Positions 1-8,941 of a stretch of DNA of 64,000 bases are shown here, one piece after another. Made by a program: the position numbers and the translations under genes. The stretch's first letter is position 1; each line of letters starts with the position of its first letter. Source of the stretch: Betaproteobacteria bacterium (GTDB taxonomy: Bacteria > Pseudomonadota > Gammaproteobacteria > Burkholderiales > Casimicrobiaceae); NCBI GenBank assembly GCA_016720425.1, contig JADKKQ010000003.1:62001-126000 (forward strand), written 5' to 3'. Below the pieces are notes generated by a model. That model worked only from the letters and a program-made list of their open reading frames with translations. It searched no databases and was not told where the DNA came from.

Positions 1-881
1 CGCATCGCCACGCGGAAGCGCCTGACGCCGGACACCGACGTCGGCGCGCTGCGGCAGCAATTCGAGGCGCTCGACGCGCGTCACTTTCGCCTGCCCCGCG
101 AGGTGACGCGCACCGCCGTCGATCTCGGCGGCGTCGCGGCGGAGTGGATCTCGGTCCCCGAGAGCCGGCCGGAGCGCGTTCTCGTCTATCTGCACGGGGG
201 ATCGTTCGCCTTCCGCTTTCCGAACGCGCATGCGGGTCTCGCCGCGCGGATCTGCCGTCAGCTGCGCGCCCGGGCGCTGATCCCGGACTATCGACTGGCG
301 CCGGAAAACCCCTACCCGGCCGCGCCCGACGACTGCCACGCGGTCTACCGTGCGCTGCTCGGCGCCGGCCATCGGCCCCGCGACCTGGTGCTGATCGGGG
401 ACTCCGCCGGCGGCAACCTCGCCCTGGTCACCCTGCACCGGGTGCGCGTCGCCGAGGAGCCCTTCCCCGCCTGCGCCGTGCTGCTGTCGCCGGCGCTCGA
501 CTGCACGATGACCAGTCCCAGCATGGCCGCGTTCGACGGTGCGGACCCGATGCTGGCCCTGGCCAACCTGCTGGTCCTGCGCCGGTTCTACGTGCCGTCG
601 CCCATCCTGTACACCGACCCCGAGGTCTCGCCGCTGTTCGCGAGCTTCGACGGCTTTCCGCCGCTGCTGCTGCAGGCCGGCGAAACGGAGATGCTGCGTG
701 ACGAGGCCATCCGCGCCGCCGAGCGCGCCGACGAGGCCGGCGTCGACGTCGAGCTCGAGCTGTGGCCGGGGGTGCCGCACGGGTTCCAGGTCGCCGGCTT
801 CCTGCCCGAGGCGACGCTGGCGATCCGACACATCGTGCGCTTCGTCCGTATGCGCACCGGCTGGGGCGACGGGACGGGTGA
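1..881 (+). CDS. Alpha/beta hydrolase, hormone-sensitive lipase (HSL) family; 5' end outside window
   Basis: Carboxylesterase/lipase-like enzyme of the HSL family. From the window edge the frame shows the oxyanion-hole HGGSF (His at codon 65), the nucleophile elbow GDSAGGN (Ser at codon 135), the LLLQAGETE strand with a following acidic residue, and the catalytic His in GVPHGF (codon 260). The family fold ends with the helix around nt 800-860. The same frame then stays open to 1911, deep into the next gene, as low-quality Arg/Pro-rich sequence. The neighbouring frame has a TGA at 879-881, so I place the likely natural end there and suspect one indel shortly before it. The start lies left of the window. 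Substrate unknown. Confidence 0.7.
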
Positions 882-1010
882 CGCGACCCGGGCGGGCGCG
901 GGCAACGGCATTTGCCAAATCGTGCCGCGTCCCCGAAGATGCCCGGGATCGTGGGCTCGAAACGCGCCGGGGCAACCAGAATTTCCAGGAAACACCCACC
1001 GCAGGAGCAA

Positions 1011-2687
1011 GTGTCGACACCGTCTCCGGTCGGCGGGGCCGGCGGCCGCAGGCCCGGCGGCGTCGACGTCGCCTCGCCACCCGCCGCCGACGGCACGATG
1101 GTGTCGGAGCGCGCTGCCCCGCCCGGCGCAGCCGCTGCCGCCGACGACGTGGCCATGGCAGCCGCCTGGGGCGAGGACGCGCGCCGGTTGCTCCATGGGG
1201 GCGAAATCACCCGCGCGACGGCCGAGGCGATGCGTGCGGTTGCCGTGTTGCGGACGGTCGGCGCGCCCGAACGGCTGGCGGTGGTGCTGGCCGTCGCGGC
1301 CGAGGCGCAGGCCGAGGCGGGCAACCTCGACCCGGCGCTGCAGCTCGCCACCGAGAGCGTCGCCATCGCCCAGGCGAGCGGTGACGGTCGAACGCTGGCT
1401 CGGGCCTGCCGTGCGCTGGGCGAACTGCACGGCATCCTGGGCCAGTGCAACGAAAGCGCCCGCCTGCTCGGACAGGCACTCCGAGCCTCGTCGCCCACCG
1501 ACGACGGCGAGGTGCACGCGCACATCCTCGATGCGCTGTGTCGCAACACGCTGCGCCTCGCCGATCGCGCGCGCCAGACCGGCACGACGCCGGCCGAGGA
1601 GCTGCAGGACGACGCCATCGAGCACGGGCGGCGCGGCCTCGAGACCGCCCGCCAGGCCCGCGACCCGCGGGCCGAAGCGGCGTGCGGCGCAAGCCTCGCG
1701 CTGGCGTTGCTGCGCCGGGGCGACCTCGACCGCGCGCTGCCGTTCCTCGTCGATGCCGGCGCGCTGGCCGCGACCCACGGACTGCGCCTGCTGCAGCATC
1801 GCATTGCCGCCATCGACGGCGAGGCGCTGCTCGCCCGCGGCGAGGCAGCCGAAGCGGTGCGCCGGTTGCGCGGGTTGGCCACGGCCTGCGAGCGGGCGGG
1901 CGAGCCGCTGATCGAAATCGACGCCCGGCTCGCGCTCTACCGCGGCGCCAAGGCGCAGGATGATTTCGAGCAGGCGCTGGCCGCGCACGAGCGCTATCAC
2001 CAGCTCGACGCGCAGGTCAGGACCGACGTGGCGCAGGCACGCGCGCACGTCCTCATCAACGAGGTCGAGACCCAGAACGCCAGGCTCGAAGCCGAGAAGG
2101 CGCGGCTCGAGGCCGAGCTGCTGCGCCTCAAGAGCCGCCGGCTGGAGTCCGAAAAGCGTGCGCTCCAGGCGCAGGCCCGCGAGCTCGACCGCCACGCGCA
2201 CCAGGACGCCCTCACCGGCCTGTGGAACCGGCGCTACATCGACGACGAGTTGCCGCGCCTGCTGGCCAGTGCGAGCGCGAACGGGTCACCGCTGGCGGTG
2301 GCGATCGGCGACATCGACCTGTTCAAGGCGATCAACGACCGCTACGGCCACCCGACCGGCGACGTCGTGCTCTGCGCCGTCGCCGATGTGCTGCGCGACA
2401 ATTGCCGCCCTTCCGACACCGTCGCCCGCGTGGGCGGCGAGGAATTCCTGCTGGTGCTGGAGGGCACCGATCTGAAGGCGGCGCGACCGGCCTGCGAGCG
2501 CCTGCGCCGCGCGGTCGAGAAGCACGATTGGGCCGCGCTCGCCGCCGATCTGCAGGTCACGATCAGTTTCGGCATCTCCGAGGCGGTGGCCGACGGCGAG
2601 GCGCGCGATCTGCTGGCCAACGCCGACCAGCATCTCTACGCCGCCAAGCGCGGTGGGCGCAACCGCGTCGAGCCGCATTCGCCCTGA
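1011..2687 (+). CDS. Diguanylate cyclase with N-terminal TPR-like helical region
   Basis: Makes cyclic di-GMP from two GTP. The protein has about 558 residues. Roughly residues 60-330 are an alanine/leucine/arginine-rich helical repeat region resembling TPR arrays, followed by a charged coiled coil (345-390) and a C-terminal GGDEF domain. The active-site motif is GGEEF (475-479), preceded by a correctly spaced RPSD inhibitory I-site, so it should be active and feedback-inhibited. I chose GTG 1011 because AGGAG lies just upstream at 1003-1007; ATG 1098 is an alternative. No transmembrane segment is visible, so it is probably cytosolic. Its 5' part overlaps the read-through frame of the upstream hydrolase. 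Confidence 0.88.
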   Translation: MSTPSPVGGAGGRRPGGVDVASPPAADGTMVSERAAPPGAAAAADDVAMAAAWGEDARRLLHGGEITRATAEAMRAVAVLRTVGAPERLAVVLAVAAEAQAEAGNLDPALQLATESVAIAQASGDGRTLARACRALGELHGILGQCNESARLLGQALRASSPTDDGEVHAHILDALCRNTLRLADRARQTGTTPAEELQDDAIEHGRRGLETARQARDPRAEAACGASLALALLRRGDLDRALPFLVDAGALAATHGLRLLQHRIAAIDGEALLARGEAAEAVRRLRGLATACERAGEPLIEIDARLALYRGAKAQDDFEQALAAHERYHQLDAQVRTDVAQARAHVLINEVETQNARLEAEKARLEAELLRLKSRRLESEKRALQAQARELDRHAHQDALTGLWNRRYIDDELPRLLASASANGSPLAVAIGDIDLFKAINDRYGHPTGDVVLCAVADVLRDNCRPSDTVARVGGEEFLLVLEGTDLKAARPACERLRRAVEKHDWAALAADLQVTISFGISEAVADGEARDLLANADQHLYAAKRGGRNRVEPHSP

Positions 2688-2719
2688 GCCACCCGCCGCG
2701 CTGCGCCGGGCGCGCCCCC

Positions 2720-3121
2720 TCAATCTGCGCTCGCAGCCACCCGCCGCAGCGCGTACGCGGCCAGCGCGCCGATCACGCCGTCGTCTTCGCCGGCCGCCGG
2801 CGCCACCTCGACCACCAATCCGGGCAGCGCCGCCATCGCCGCCCGGGCGAGTTGCGGCAGCTCGTTTCTCAGGTGGCCACCGGGGCCGAAGAACAGCGGA
2901 ATCACGTGGATGTGGCGCACGCCGCGGGCCGCGAGCCGCCGGGCCGCCTCGCTGACGTCGGGGGTCATGAACTCGAGGAAAGCGAGCTCCAGCGGCAACT
3001 CCGGCGCGTCGCGGCCGACGCGCTCGGCAACCCGCCGGAACGGCTCGGCCCAGCGCGGATCGCGCGCGCCGTGGGCGAACAGGATGACGCCGGGGGTGGC
3101 GGGCGCTGCGTTCACGGGCAT
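2720..3121 (-). CDS. CbiX/SirB-like chelatase-family protein
   Basis: Single-domain class II chelatase-like protein of 133 residues, the size of small CbiX proteins (sirohydrochlorin cobalto- or ferrochelatases). Visible family motifs are the N-terminal FAHGARDPRW with the metal-binding His17 and, about 65 residues later, VIPLFFGPGGHLRNELP with His83. No siroheme or cobalamin genes are nearby, so the metal and tetrapyrrole cannot be assigned; a related role in sulfite reduction or nitrite metabolism is possible. It is convergent with the diguanylate cyclase before it and divergent from the HDOD-REC-GGDEF gene after it. Confidence 0.8.
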   Translation of the reverse strand: MPVNAAPATPGVILFAHGARDPRWAEPFRRVAERVGRDAPELPLELAFLEFMTPDVSEAARRLAARGVRHIHVIPLFFGPGGHLRNELPQLARAAMAALPGLVVEVAPAAGEDDGVIGALAAYALRRVAASAD

Positions 3122-3260
3122 GACTTCCGGCGCATGGGAATCCTTCGCGGCCGGGGCGCGCGACCTGCGGACCGAATGACCCGCCGGACGCCCCGGACCG
3201 GCATTGTAGCTTTCCGCGAACCGGTGCGTGCCCTGCCGCGGTGCGCCATCCGCATCCCGC

Positions 3261-3288
3261 TCAAGTTAGTGGCCGGCGCGGCCGATAA
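3261..3288 (+). promoter_or_regulatory. Sigma-28 (FliA) promoter of the HDOD-REC-GGDEF gene
   Basis: TCAAGTTA at 3261-3268, 12-bp spacer, then perfect GCCGATAA at 3281-3288, 73 bp before the ATG at 3362. The consensus spacer is 11, so this one is a base long. Elements of the same design precede fliC, fliS, flgM and flgK in this window. Confidence 0.65.
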
Positions 3289-3361
3289 CCCCTGCACGGG
3301 GTGATCCGCAGGCCGCCGAGCCCCCGCTCGGCGCCCGCCGCCCGTCAAGGATCCACTGCTC

Positions 3362-5254
3362 ATGGACCGTTCGACCTTTCAGGCCCTGCACGCCACCGGT
3401 CGCCTGCCCTCGCCCAAGGGCGTGGCGCTGCACCTGATGCGCCTCATCCAGCGCGAGCACGTGACCACGGGCGAGATCGCCGAGGTCATCATGTCCGACC
3501 CGGCGCTCGCCGGGCGGGTCATCGCCTCGGCCAACAGCGCGTCCCATTACGGCCATCGGCCGGTGGTCTCGGTGGCGCAGGCCATCGCCGTCAACGGCAT
3601 GGCGGCGACCAGCCGCCTCGCGCTGGGCCTGTCGATCATCGCATCGCACCAGACCGGGCATTGCCGGGGATTCGACTACTCGCACTTCTGGATCGGCAGC
3701 GTCGTCGCCGCCCTGGCGATGCAGAACTGCGCCGTGCAGGCGCGCATCGGCGCCCCGGCCGAGATGTTCACGCTCGGCCTGCTGCACCGCATCGGCGTGC
3801 TGGCGCTGGCCACGCTGCACCCCGATGACTACGGTGGACTGGTGGCCGGAGCGCAGGACGGCACCGAGCTCGCCCGGCAGGAACAGCAGCGCTATGCGAC
3901 CGATCACCGCGAGCTCGGGCTGTACCTGCTCGAGGAATGGGGCATTCCCGAACCCTTCCGGGAGGCTGCCGTCGCCGCCGACGCCGATCCGGCACTCGAT
4001 TGGACTCCGTCCTCCCGGGTGGGCAAGCTGACCGACTTGCTGCGCGTGGCGCGGGCGATGGCGAGTGCCGCCATGCCGGGCGACCTGGCGGCGCTGGATG
4101 CGCCGGCCACCCACCGGGCGGCGGCGCAGAACGGCCTGGGACCCGACGACGTGTTCGCCGTCTGGGACCTGGTCGCCGATGCGTGGCCCTGCTGGGCGAA
4201 GATCCTCGCCGTCGAAACCACGGCACTGCCGCGCCGTGGGGCTCCCGGCCCCGAACTCGCGGCGGCGGACCTTCCGCCGGCGGACCCGCCCGAGGCGCCG
4301 TCGACGCAACTGCTGCGGGTGATGGCGATCGGTGCGCGCGGCGCGCTGCGCAGCCAGTTGGCCGAGTCGCTGGACAAGCCGGGCATCGAGCTCCACTTCG
4401 CCGACACCGCCGACGACGCGCTGAAGCTCGCGGTCGGCGAACTGCCGCAACTCATCGTCATCGACTGGTCCGACCGCGACAGCGGCGGCACGCAGATCTG
4501 CCAGACGCTGCGCGAATCGGGCATCGGCCGCACCGCCTACATCCTCGTGCTCTCGCCCCGCCAGGGCGAGCAGGAACTGCTCGCGGCGCTGAAGGCGGGC
4601 GCCGACGAATTCCTGGCGCTGCCGGTGAGCCGCGAGGTCCTCGACGCCCACCTGCGCGTGGCGCGCCGCCTGGTTGCGCTGAAGGAGGAGGTCCAGCGCG
4701 ACCGCGAGGAGATCCGGCACTACGCGGCGGAGCTGGCGGTGGCGAACCGGCGGCTGCAGGAGCTCGCCGGGTCCGATCCGCTGACCGGATTGCCCAACCG
4801 CCGCTTCGCGATGGATCACGTCGCGCGCGAGTGGCAGTCGGCGCAGTCGTCCGGCGAACCGCTGTCCTGCCTGATGATCGACGTCGACAACTTCAAGCGC
4901 ATCAACGACACCCACGGTCACGATGCCGGCGACCGCGTGCTCGCGGCCATCGCCCAGGTGCTGCGCACCAATGCCCGGGCGCAGGACACCGTGTGCCGGG
5001 TCGGCGGCGAGGAATTCCTGGTCATCTGCCGGGCGACCGACAGCGCGACCGCCCGGTTCGCCGGCGAGCGCCTGCGCGCCGTGGTGCAGTCGACGGCCTT
5101 CGACATCGATGGCGTCCAGTATCCCGTCTCGATCAGCGTCGGCGTCAGCGTGGCGACCAAAGGCGTCGCCGACGCCAGCGTGCTGCTCAAGCTCGCCGAC
5201 CAGGCGCTCTACCGTGCCAAGCAGCACGGGCGCAACCGGGTGGAGGCGCTGTGA
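3362..5254 (+). CDS. HDOD - receiver - GGDEF diguanylate cyclase
   Basis: A 630-residue regulator. An N-terminal HDOD domain (about residues 15-210) opens with the typical LPSPKGVALHLMRL and VIMSDPALAGRVIASANS segments. A receiver-like domain (about 320-435) has VIDWSD in place of the usual phospho-acceptor loop and ends in LKAGADEFLALPV. A coiled linker leads to GGDEF (about 465-630). GGEEF is at 548-552 and the RAQD I-site at 539-542, so cyclase activity and product inhibition are expected. A sigma-28 promoter precedes it, which suggests late-flagellar expression. It overlaps the next gene by one base (TGATG), so a diguanylate cyclase and a phosphodiesterase are probably co-translated. Confidence 0.9.
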   Translation: MDRSTFQALHATGRLPSPKGVALHLMRLIQREHVTTGEIAEVIMSDPALAGRVIASANSASHYGHRPVVSVAQAIAVNGMAATSRLALGLSIIASHQTGHCRGFDYSHFWIGSVVAALAMQNCAVQARIGAPAEMFTLGLLHRIGVLALATLHPDDYGGLVAGAQDGTELARQEQQRYATDHRELGLYLLEEWGIPEPFREAAVAADADPALDWTPSSRVGKLTDLLRVARAMASAAMPGDLAALDAPATHRAAAQNGLGPDDVFAVWDLVADAWPCWAKILAVETTALPRRGAPGPELAAADLPPADPPEAPSTQLLRVMAIGARGALRSQLAESLDKPGIELHFADTADDALKLAVGELPQLIVIDWSDRDSGGTQICQTLRESGIGRTAYILVLSPRQGEQELLAALKAGADEFLALPVSREVLDAHLRVARRLVALKEEVQRDREEIRHYAAELAVANRRLQELAGSDPLTGLPNRRFAMDHVAREWQSAQSSGEPLSCLMIDVDNFKRINDTHGHDAGDRVLAAIAQVLRTNARAQDTVCRVGGEEFLVICRATDSATARFAGERLRAVVQSTAFDIDGVQYPVSISVGVSVATKGVADASVLLKLADQALYRAKQHGRNRVEAL

Positions 5255-7116
5255 TGCTGCGGGACCCCTACACGAGGGAACACCGGGAGGCGCAGCACGA
5301 CGGTGCCTCGCCGGGCGCAGCGCCGGGTCGCCATCGCGCAGGCATCGACTCCGCGCCACCCTCGCCCGCGGGTCGGGCAGCGGAAGCCGCGACCGCCATG
5401 CCGGTGCACCGCATCCTGCTGGTCGAGGACTCGGACGACGACGCGCTGCTGGTCCAGTCCGAACTGGCGAAGACCGGCCGGCGTTTCGCCTTCCGCCGCG
5501 TCGACAACGCCCGGGACATGCAGCAGGCGCTCACCGAGGCGCGGTGGGACGTCGTGATCTCCGACCACCACATGCCCGGGTTCGACTCCATTCAGGCCTA
5601 CCACCTGGTTCGCCGCCACAGCACCGACACCCCGTTCATCATCCTCTCCGGCGCGATCGCCGAGCAGACCGCGCTGAGGGCGATGCGGCTCGGCGCGCAC
5701 GACTGCGTCGACAAGACGAACCTGGCCCGCCTGGTACCGGTCGTCGAGCGCGAGCTGCGCCACGCGGGATTGCGTCGCAGCAAGGAGTGCATCGAGCAGA
5801 GCCTCGCTCATCTCACCTACCACGACCAGCTGACCGGCTTGCCCAATCGCCAGATGCTCTCGCGGCTGATCGACGACAGCCTCGGTGCGCACGGTTCGGT
5901 TAGCGAAGGCGCCGCGCTGCTCCACATCGACCTGTACCGGTTCATGCGCATCAACGAATCGCTGGGCATCGCCAGCGGCGACGCGCTGCTGAAGCAGGTT
6001 GCCGCCCGACTCACCGCAGCGCTCGCCGACAGGGGCGTGGTCGGGCGCTTCGGCCAGGACAAGTTCGCCGTATTCGTCGAAGCTGTGGGCGACGACGCGG
6101 CGGCACGCGACTCCGCGCAGGCGGTGATCGGCGCGCTGGCCGAGCCGTTCACGCTCGCCGGCGAGGAAGTGCACCTCACCTGCACGATCGGCATCGCCCG
6201 CGCCCCGCAGGCCGCCCGCGACGCCCCGGAGCTGCTGCGCAATGCCGAGCGCGCGATGGCCGAGGCCAAGCGGCTGGGTCCAGGATCGGTGTGCATCTTC
6301 ACTCCGGACGCGCAACCGGGCTACGGCAACGCGTTGCGCCTCGAGAACGCGCTGCGCCACGCGGTGCGTCGCCGCGAACTTTACCTCGATTACCAACCCT
6401 GCCTCGACACCTCGGCCAGGCGGGTGACCGGAACCGAGGCACTGGTGCGCTGGCGGCATCCGACCTTCGGCGTGATGCCGCCGGACGCCTTCATTCCGTT
6501 GGCCGACGAGACCGGGCTCATCGTCGACCTCGGCCGCTGGGTGCTCGGCGAGGCCTGCCGCCAGAACCACCTTTGGCACCGCGCCGGGATGGCTGGGTTC
6601 ACCGTCGCCGTCAACGTCTCCGCGGCACAGTTTCGGCGCGCGGACTTCGCCGACCAGGTGGCGGCGGTCATTGCCGAGTCGGCGATGGACCCGACGACGC
6701 TCGAGCTCGAGATCACCGAAACGGTCGTGATGCAGGATGCGGAGTCGAACATCCGGACGCTGCGCAAGCTGAAGAACATGGGCGTGCGCATCGCCATCGA
6801 CGACTTCGGCACCGGCTACTCGTCGCTGTCCTACCTCAAGCGCCTGCCGATCGACATCCTCAAGATCGACCGCTCGTTCGTGCAGAATCTCGCCACCGAC
6901 GGCGACAACCAGGCGATCGTGCGCCTGATCGTCGCGCTGGCCAAGTCGCTGAAGCTGACGCTGATCGCCGAGGGGGTCGAGGAGTCCGAGCAACTCGAGT
7001 TCCTGCGCGCACTGGGCTGCGATCGCGCGCAGGGCTTCCACATCAGCCGCCCGGTGGTGCCTGGCGCCATCGCGGCGCTCTACGGCTGCGCGGCGCTGCC
7101 GATCGAGTCGGTCTGA
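5254..7116 (+). CDS. Response regulator with REC, degenerate GGDEF and intact EAL domain (c-di-GMP phosphodiesterase)
   Basis: Degrades c-di-GMP. The 620-residue protein has a receiver domain (about 49-165, phospho-Asp in VISDHHMPGF), a GGDEF domain whose signature has decayed to GQDKF and so should not cyclise GTP, and an EAL domain with the key motifs: EALVRWRHP, ELEITETVV, IDDFGTGYSSL and LIAEGVEESEQ. The degenerate GGDEF may instead sense GTP, as in other composite PDEs (inference). I chose ATG 5254 because GGAGG precedes it and it overlaps the upstream stop; the first 48 residues are low complexity, and ATG 5398 directly before the receiver is the alternative. Confidence 0.9.
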   Translation: MLRDPYTREHREAQHDGASPGAAPGRHRAGIDSAPPSPAGRAAEAATAMPVHRILLVEDSDDDALLVQSELAKTGRRFAFRRVDNARDMQQALTEARWDVVISDHHMPGFDSIQAYHLVRRHSTDTPFIILSGAIAEQTALRAMRLGAHDCVDKTNLARLVPVVERELRHAGLRRSKECIEQSLAHLTYHDQLTGLPNRQMLSRLIDDSLGAHGSVSEGAALLHIDLYRFMRINESLGIASGDALLKQVAARLTAALADRGVVGRFGQDKFAVFVEAVGDDAAARDSAQAVIGALAEPFTLAGEEVHLTCTIGIARAPQAARDAPELLRNAERAMAEAKRLGPGSVCIFTPDAQPGYGNALRLENALRHAVRRRELYLDYQPCLDTSARRVTGTEALVRWRHPTFGVMPPDAFIPLADETGLIVDLGRWVLGEACRQNHLWHRAGMAGFTVAVNVSAAQFRRADFADQVAAVIAESAMDPTTLELEITETVVMQDAESNIRTLRKLKNMGVRIAIDDFGTGYSSLSYLKRLPIDILKIDRSFVQNLATDGDNQAIVRLIVALAKSLKLTLIAEGVEESEQLEFLRALGCDRAQGFHISRPVVPGAIAALYGCAALPIESV

Positions 7117-7129
7117 CTCGCCCGGCGGT

Positions 7130-8371
7130 TCAGACCGCGGTGGCCACCTCGTTGGCCCAGCGGTAGGCGGCGAGCTGCAGCGACACCAGATCGCCCTCCT
7201 CCATCGTGCCCGGGACCTTCTGCAGCGACGCGGCGATGCCGGCGCCGTCGTCCTGCTCGATCTGCTCGGTCAACCCGAGCAGCGCGCCCAGCGTGCCTTC
7301 GCGGCGCAGCAACGCCGCCTCGACCGGCACCGGCACGTTCAGCCCTTTGAGGATCTCGGCGAGCGGCATCTCCAGCAGCACGTCCATCAGCGACAGGATC
7401 CCGGTCATGAACGCGAGGTCCTTGAGCGCGCTCTGCGTGCCGCCGTCGCGCACGGCGAGCTGCTCCATCAGCTTGCCCCGTGCCGCCGCGACCTGCAGCA
7501 GCGGGCTGTTCAGCGACCGGTTGTCGCGGTCCGAGGTGTAGAGCAGCAGCTGCAGCCACACGCGCAGCTGGCGGCGACCGAGCAGCACCAGCGCGTGGCG
7601 CAGCGAGGTCACCACCTGGCGCCGCCCCAGCGCCGCCGAGTTGACCAGCCGCAGCAGGTTGACGGTCAGCGTGGGGTGGTGCTTGAACTCTTCCTCGATG
7701 TCTCGCGTCTCGGCCTCGTTCATCGCCAGCGAAAGGAGGCGCAGCAACGCCAGCTTCGCCGGCTTGGAACGCTTGGCCGTCAGCACCTCGGGCCGCGCGA
7801 AGTGGTAGCCCTGGAACAGCGTGATGCCGAGCTCCTTTGCCTGCCGGAACTGCTCCGGGGTCTCGACCTTCTCGGCGACCAGCGTCACCTGGTGCTTGCC
7901 GAGCAGCTCGACGATCATCGGCACCAGCAGCGCGTCGAGCTTGAGGAAGTCGATCTTGATGATGTCGACCGCCGGCAGCAGCGCGTCGAGGTCGTCGAAG
8001 TTGCCGATGAAGTCGTCGATGGCGACCCGGTACTTCAGCTTGCGCAGCTCCGCGACCCGCGCAATCGTGCGCTCGTCGGCGATCGTGTTCTCCAGCAGTT
8101 CGAGCACGATCCGCGACGCCGGCAACGCCTCGATCAGGTCGCTGAACAGGAAGTCGTTGTCGACGTTCAGGTAGCCGTCGACGTTGCCGACCACCTGGTC
8201 GAGGCCGATCTCGGTGAAGGTGTTGGCGATGACCGTCGACGTCGCGAAGACGTTGTCGGTCTCTTCGCTGGCGTTGCGCGCGGTGGCGCGGAACAGCAGT
8301 TCGAAGCCGACGAGTTCCTTGTTGACGTCGACGATCGGCTGGCGGGCGAGGTAGATGGTCTGGTGGGTCAT
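7130..8371 (-). CDS. EAL-HDOD signalling protein (YuxH family), probably not catalytic
   Basis: A 413-residue two-domain protein. The N-terminal EAL-like domain starts at YLARQPIVDVNKELVGFELLFR, where E-A-L reads E-L-L. The DDFGTG loop is DDFIGN and the catalytic Glu environment is altered, so c-di-GMP hydrolysis is unlikely. The C-terminal HDOD domain follows from about residue 215. Proteins of this build (YuxH, CdgJ) influence motility in other bacteria. I take ATG 8371 (MTHQTIYL) because upstream extension adds non-conserved residues and overlaps the STAS gene. It faces the REC-GGDEF-EAL gene convergently. Confidence 0.88.
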   Translation of the reverse strand: MTHQTIYLARQPIVDVNKELVGFELLFRATARNASEETDNVFATSTVIANTFTEIGLDQVVGNVDGYLNVDNDFLFSDLIEALPASRIVLELLENTIADERTIARVAELRKLKYRVAIDDFIGNFDDLDALLPAVDIIKIDFLKLDALLVPMIVELLGKHQVTLVAEKVETPEQFRQAKELGITLFQGYHFARPEVLTAKRSKPAKLALLRLLSLAMNEAETRDIEEEFKHHPTLTVNLLRLVNSAALGRRQVVTSLRHALVLLGRRQLRVWLQLLLYTSDRDNRSLNSPLLQVAAARGKLMEQLAVRDGGTQSALKDLAFMTGILSLMDVLLEMPLAEILKGLNVPVPVEAALLRREGTLGALLGLTEQIEQDDGAGIAASLQKVPGTMEEGDLVSLQLAAYRWANEVATAV

Positions 8372-8417
8372 GGGCGGGAGCGACGGCAGATGAATCGGAG
8401 ATCCTACGCGCTGTATC

Positions 8418-8735
8418 CTACAGTACGGTGAAATGACGTTGCAGATCCATCGTGCCGAGGCCATGACGGGTCAGCGAGGCGCAGCCGGTCAGAGTCACGG
8501 CCTTGTTCATCCGCCGGCAACGTTCCCGCAGCACCAGCAACAGTCCCAGCGCCGTCGCGTCGGTGGACTCGATCGGGCAAAGGTCGAGGCGCAGCCCCGT
8601 GACGCGCGGATCGGCGAGGCAGTCGTCGCAGGCGGACTGCAGCGCGCGGTGGCCGTCGATACCGAGGTGACCGGCCAGGCGGACGACGGCGAGTCCGGAT
8701 CGCCGTTCGACTTCGACTCTCAGCGGGTCGGGCAT
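8418..8735 (-). CDS. STAS-domain protein (anti-sigma-factor-antagonist-like)
   Basis: A 105-residue single STAS domain. The pattern is LRVEVERRSGLAVVRLAGHLGIDGH, then a strand LRLDLCPIESTDATALGLLLVL in which Ser/Thr occupy the position of the phosphorylated residue in SpoIIAA-type antagonists. ATG 8735 has GAGG eight bases upstream; an earlier start at 8768 is possible. It lies directly upstream of the EAL-HDOD gene on the same strand and may share its transcript. No partner kinase or anti-sigma factor is visible in the window. Confidence 0.75.
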   Translation of the reverse strand: MPDPLRVEVERRSGLAVVRLAGHLGIDGHRALQSACDDCLADPRVTGLRLDLCPIESTDATALGLLLVLRERCRRMNKAVTLTGCASLTRHGLGTMDLQRHFTVL

Positions 8736-8941
8736 CTCGAACGCCTCAGAACCTGTGGATGAATCCACTGCGCGGGCGGATTGCCGCGTTGTTCACTCGC
8801 ATTTTCCTCCCCCATCCACCCGATAGGTCTCGCCGGTCGCATCGTTCGCGACGATTGCTTCACCGGCTCTCACTCGACCGCGCGACGCGGCGGAGCGCCT
8901 CGCCATCGATTTTCGCATCTTGGGCCGCCTGCCCGCCGCCG

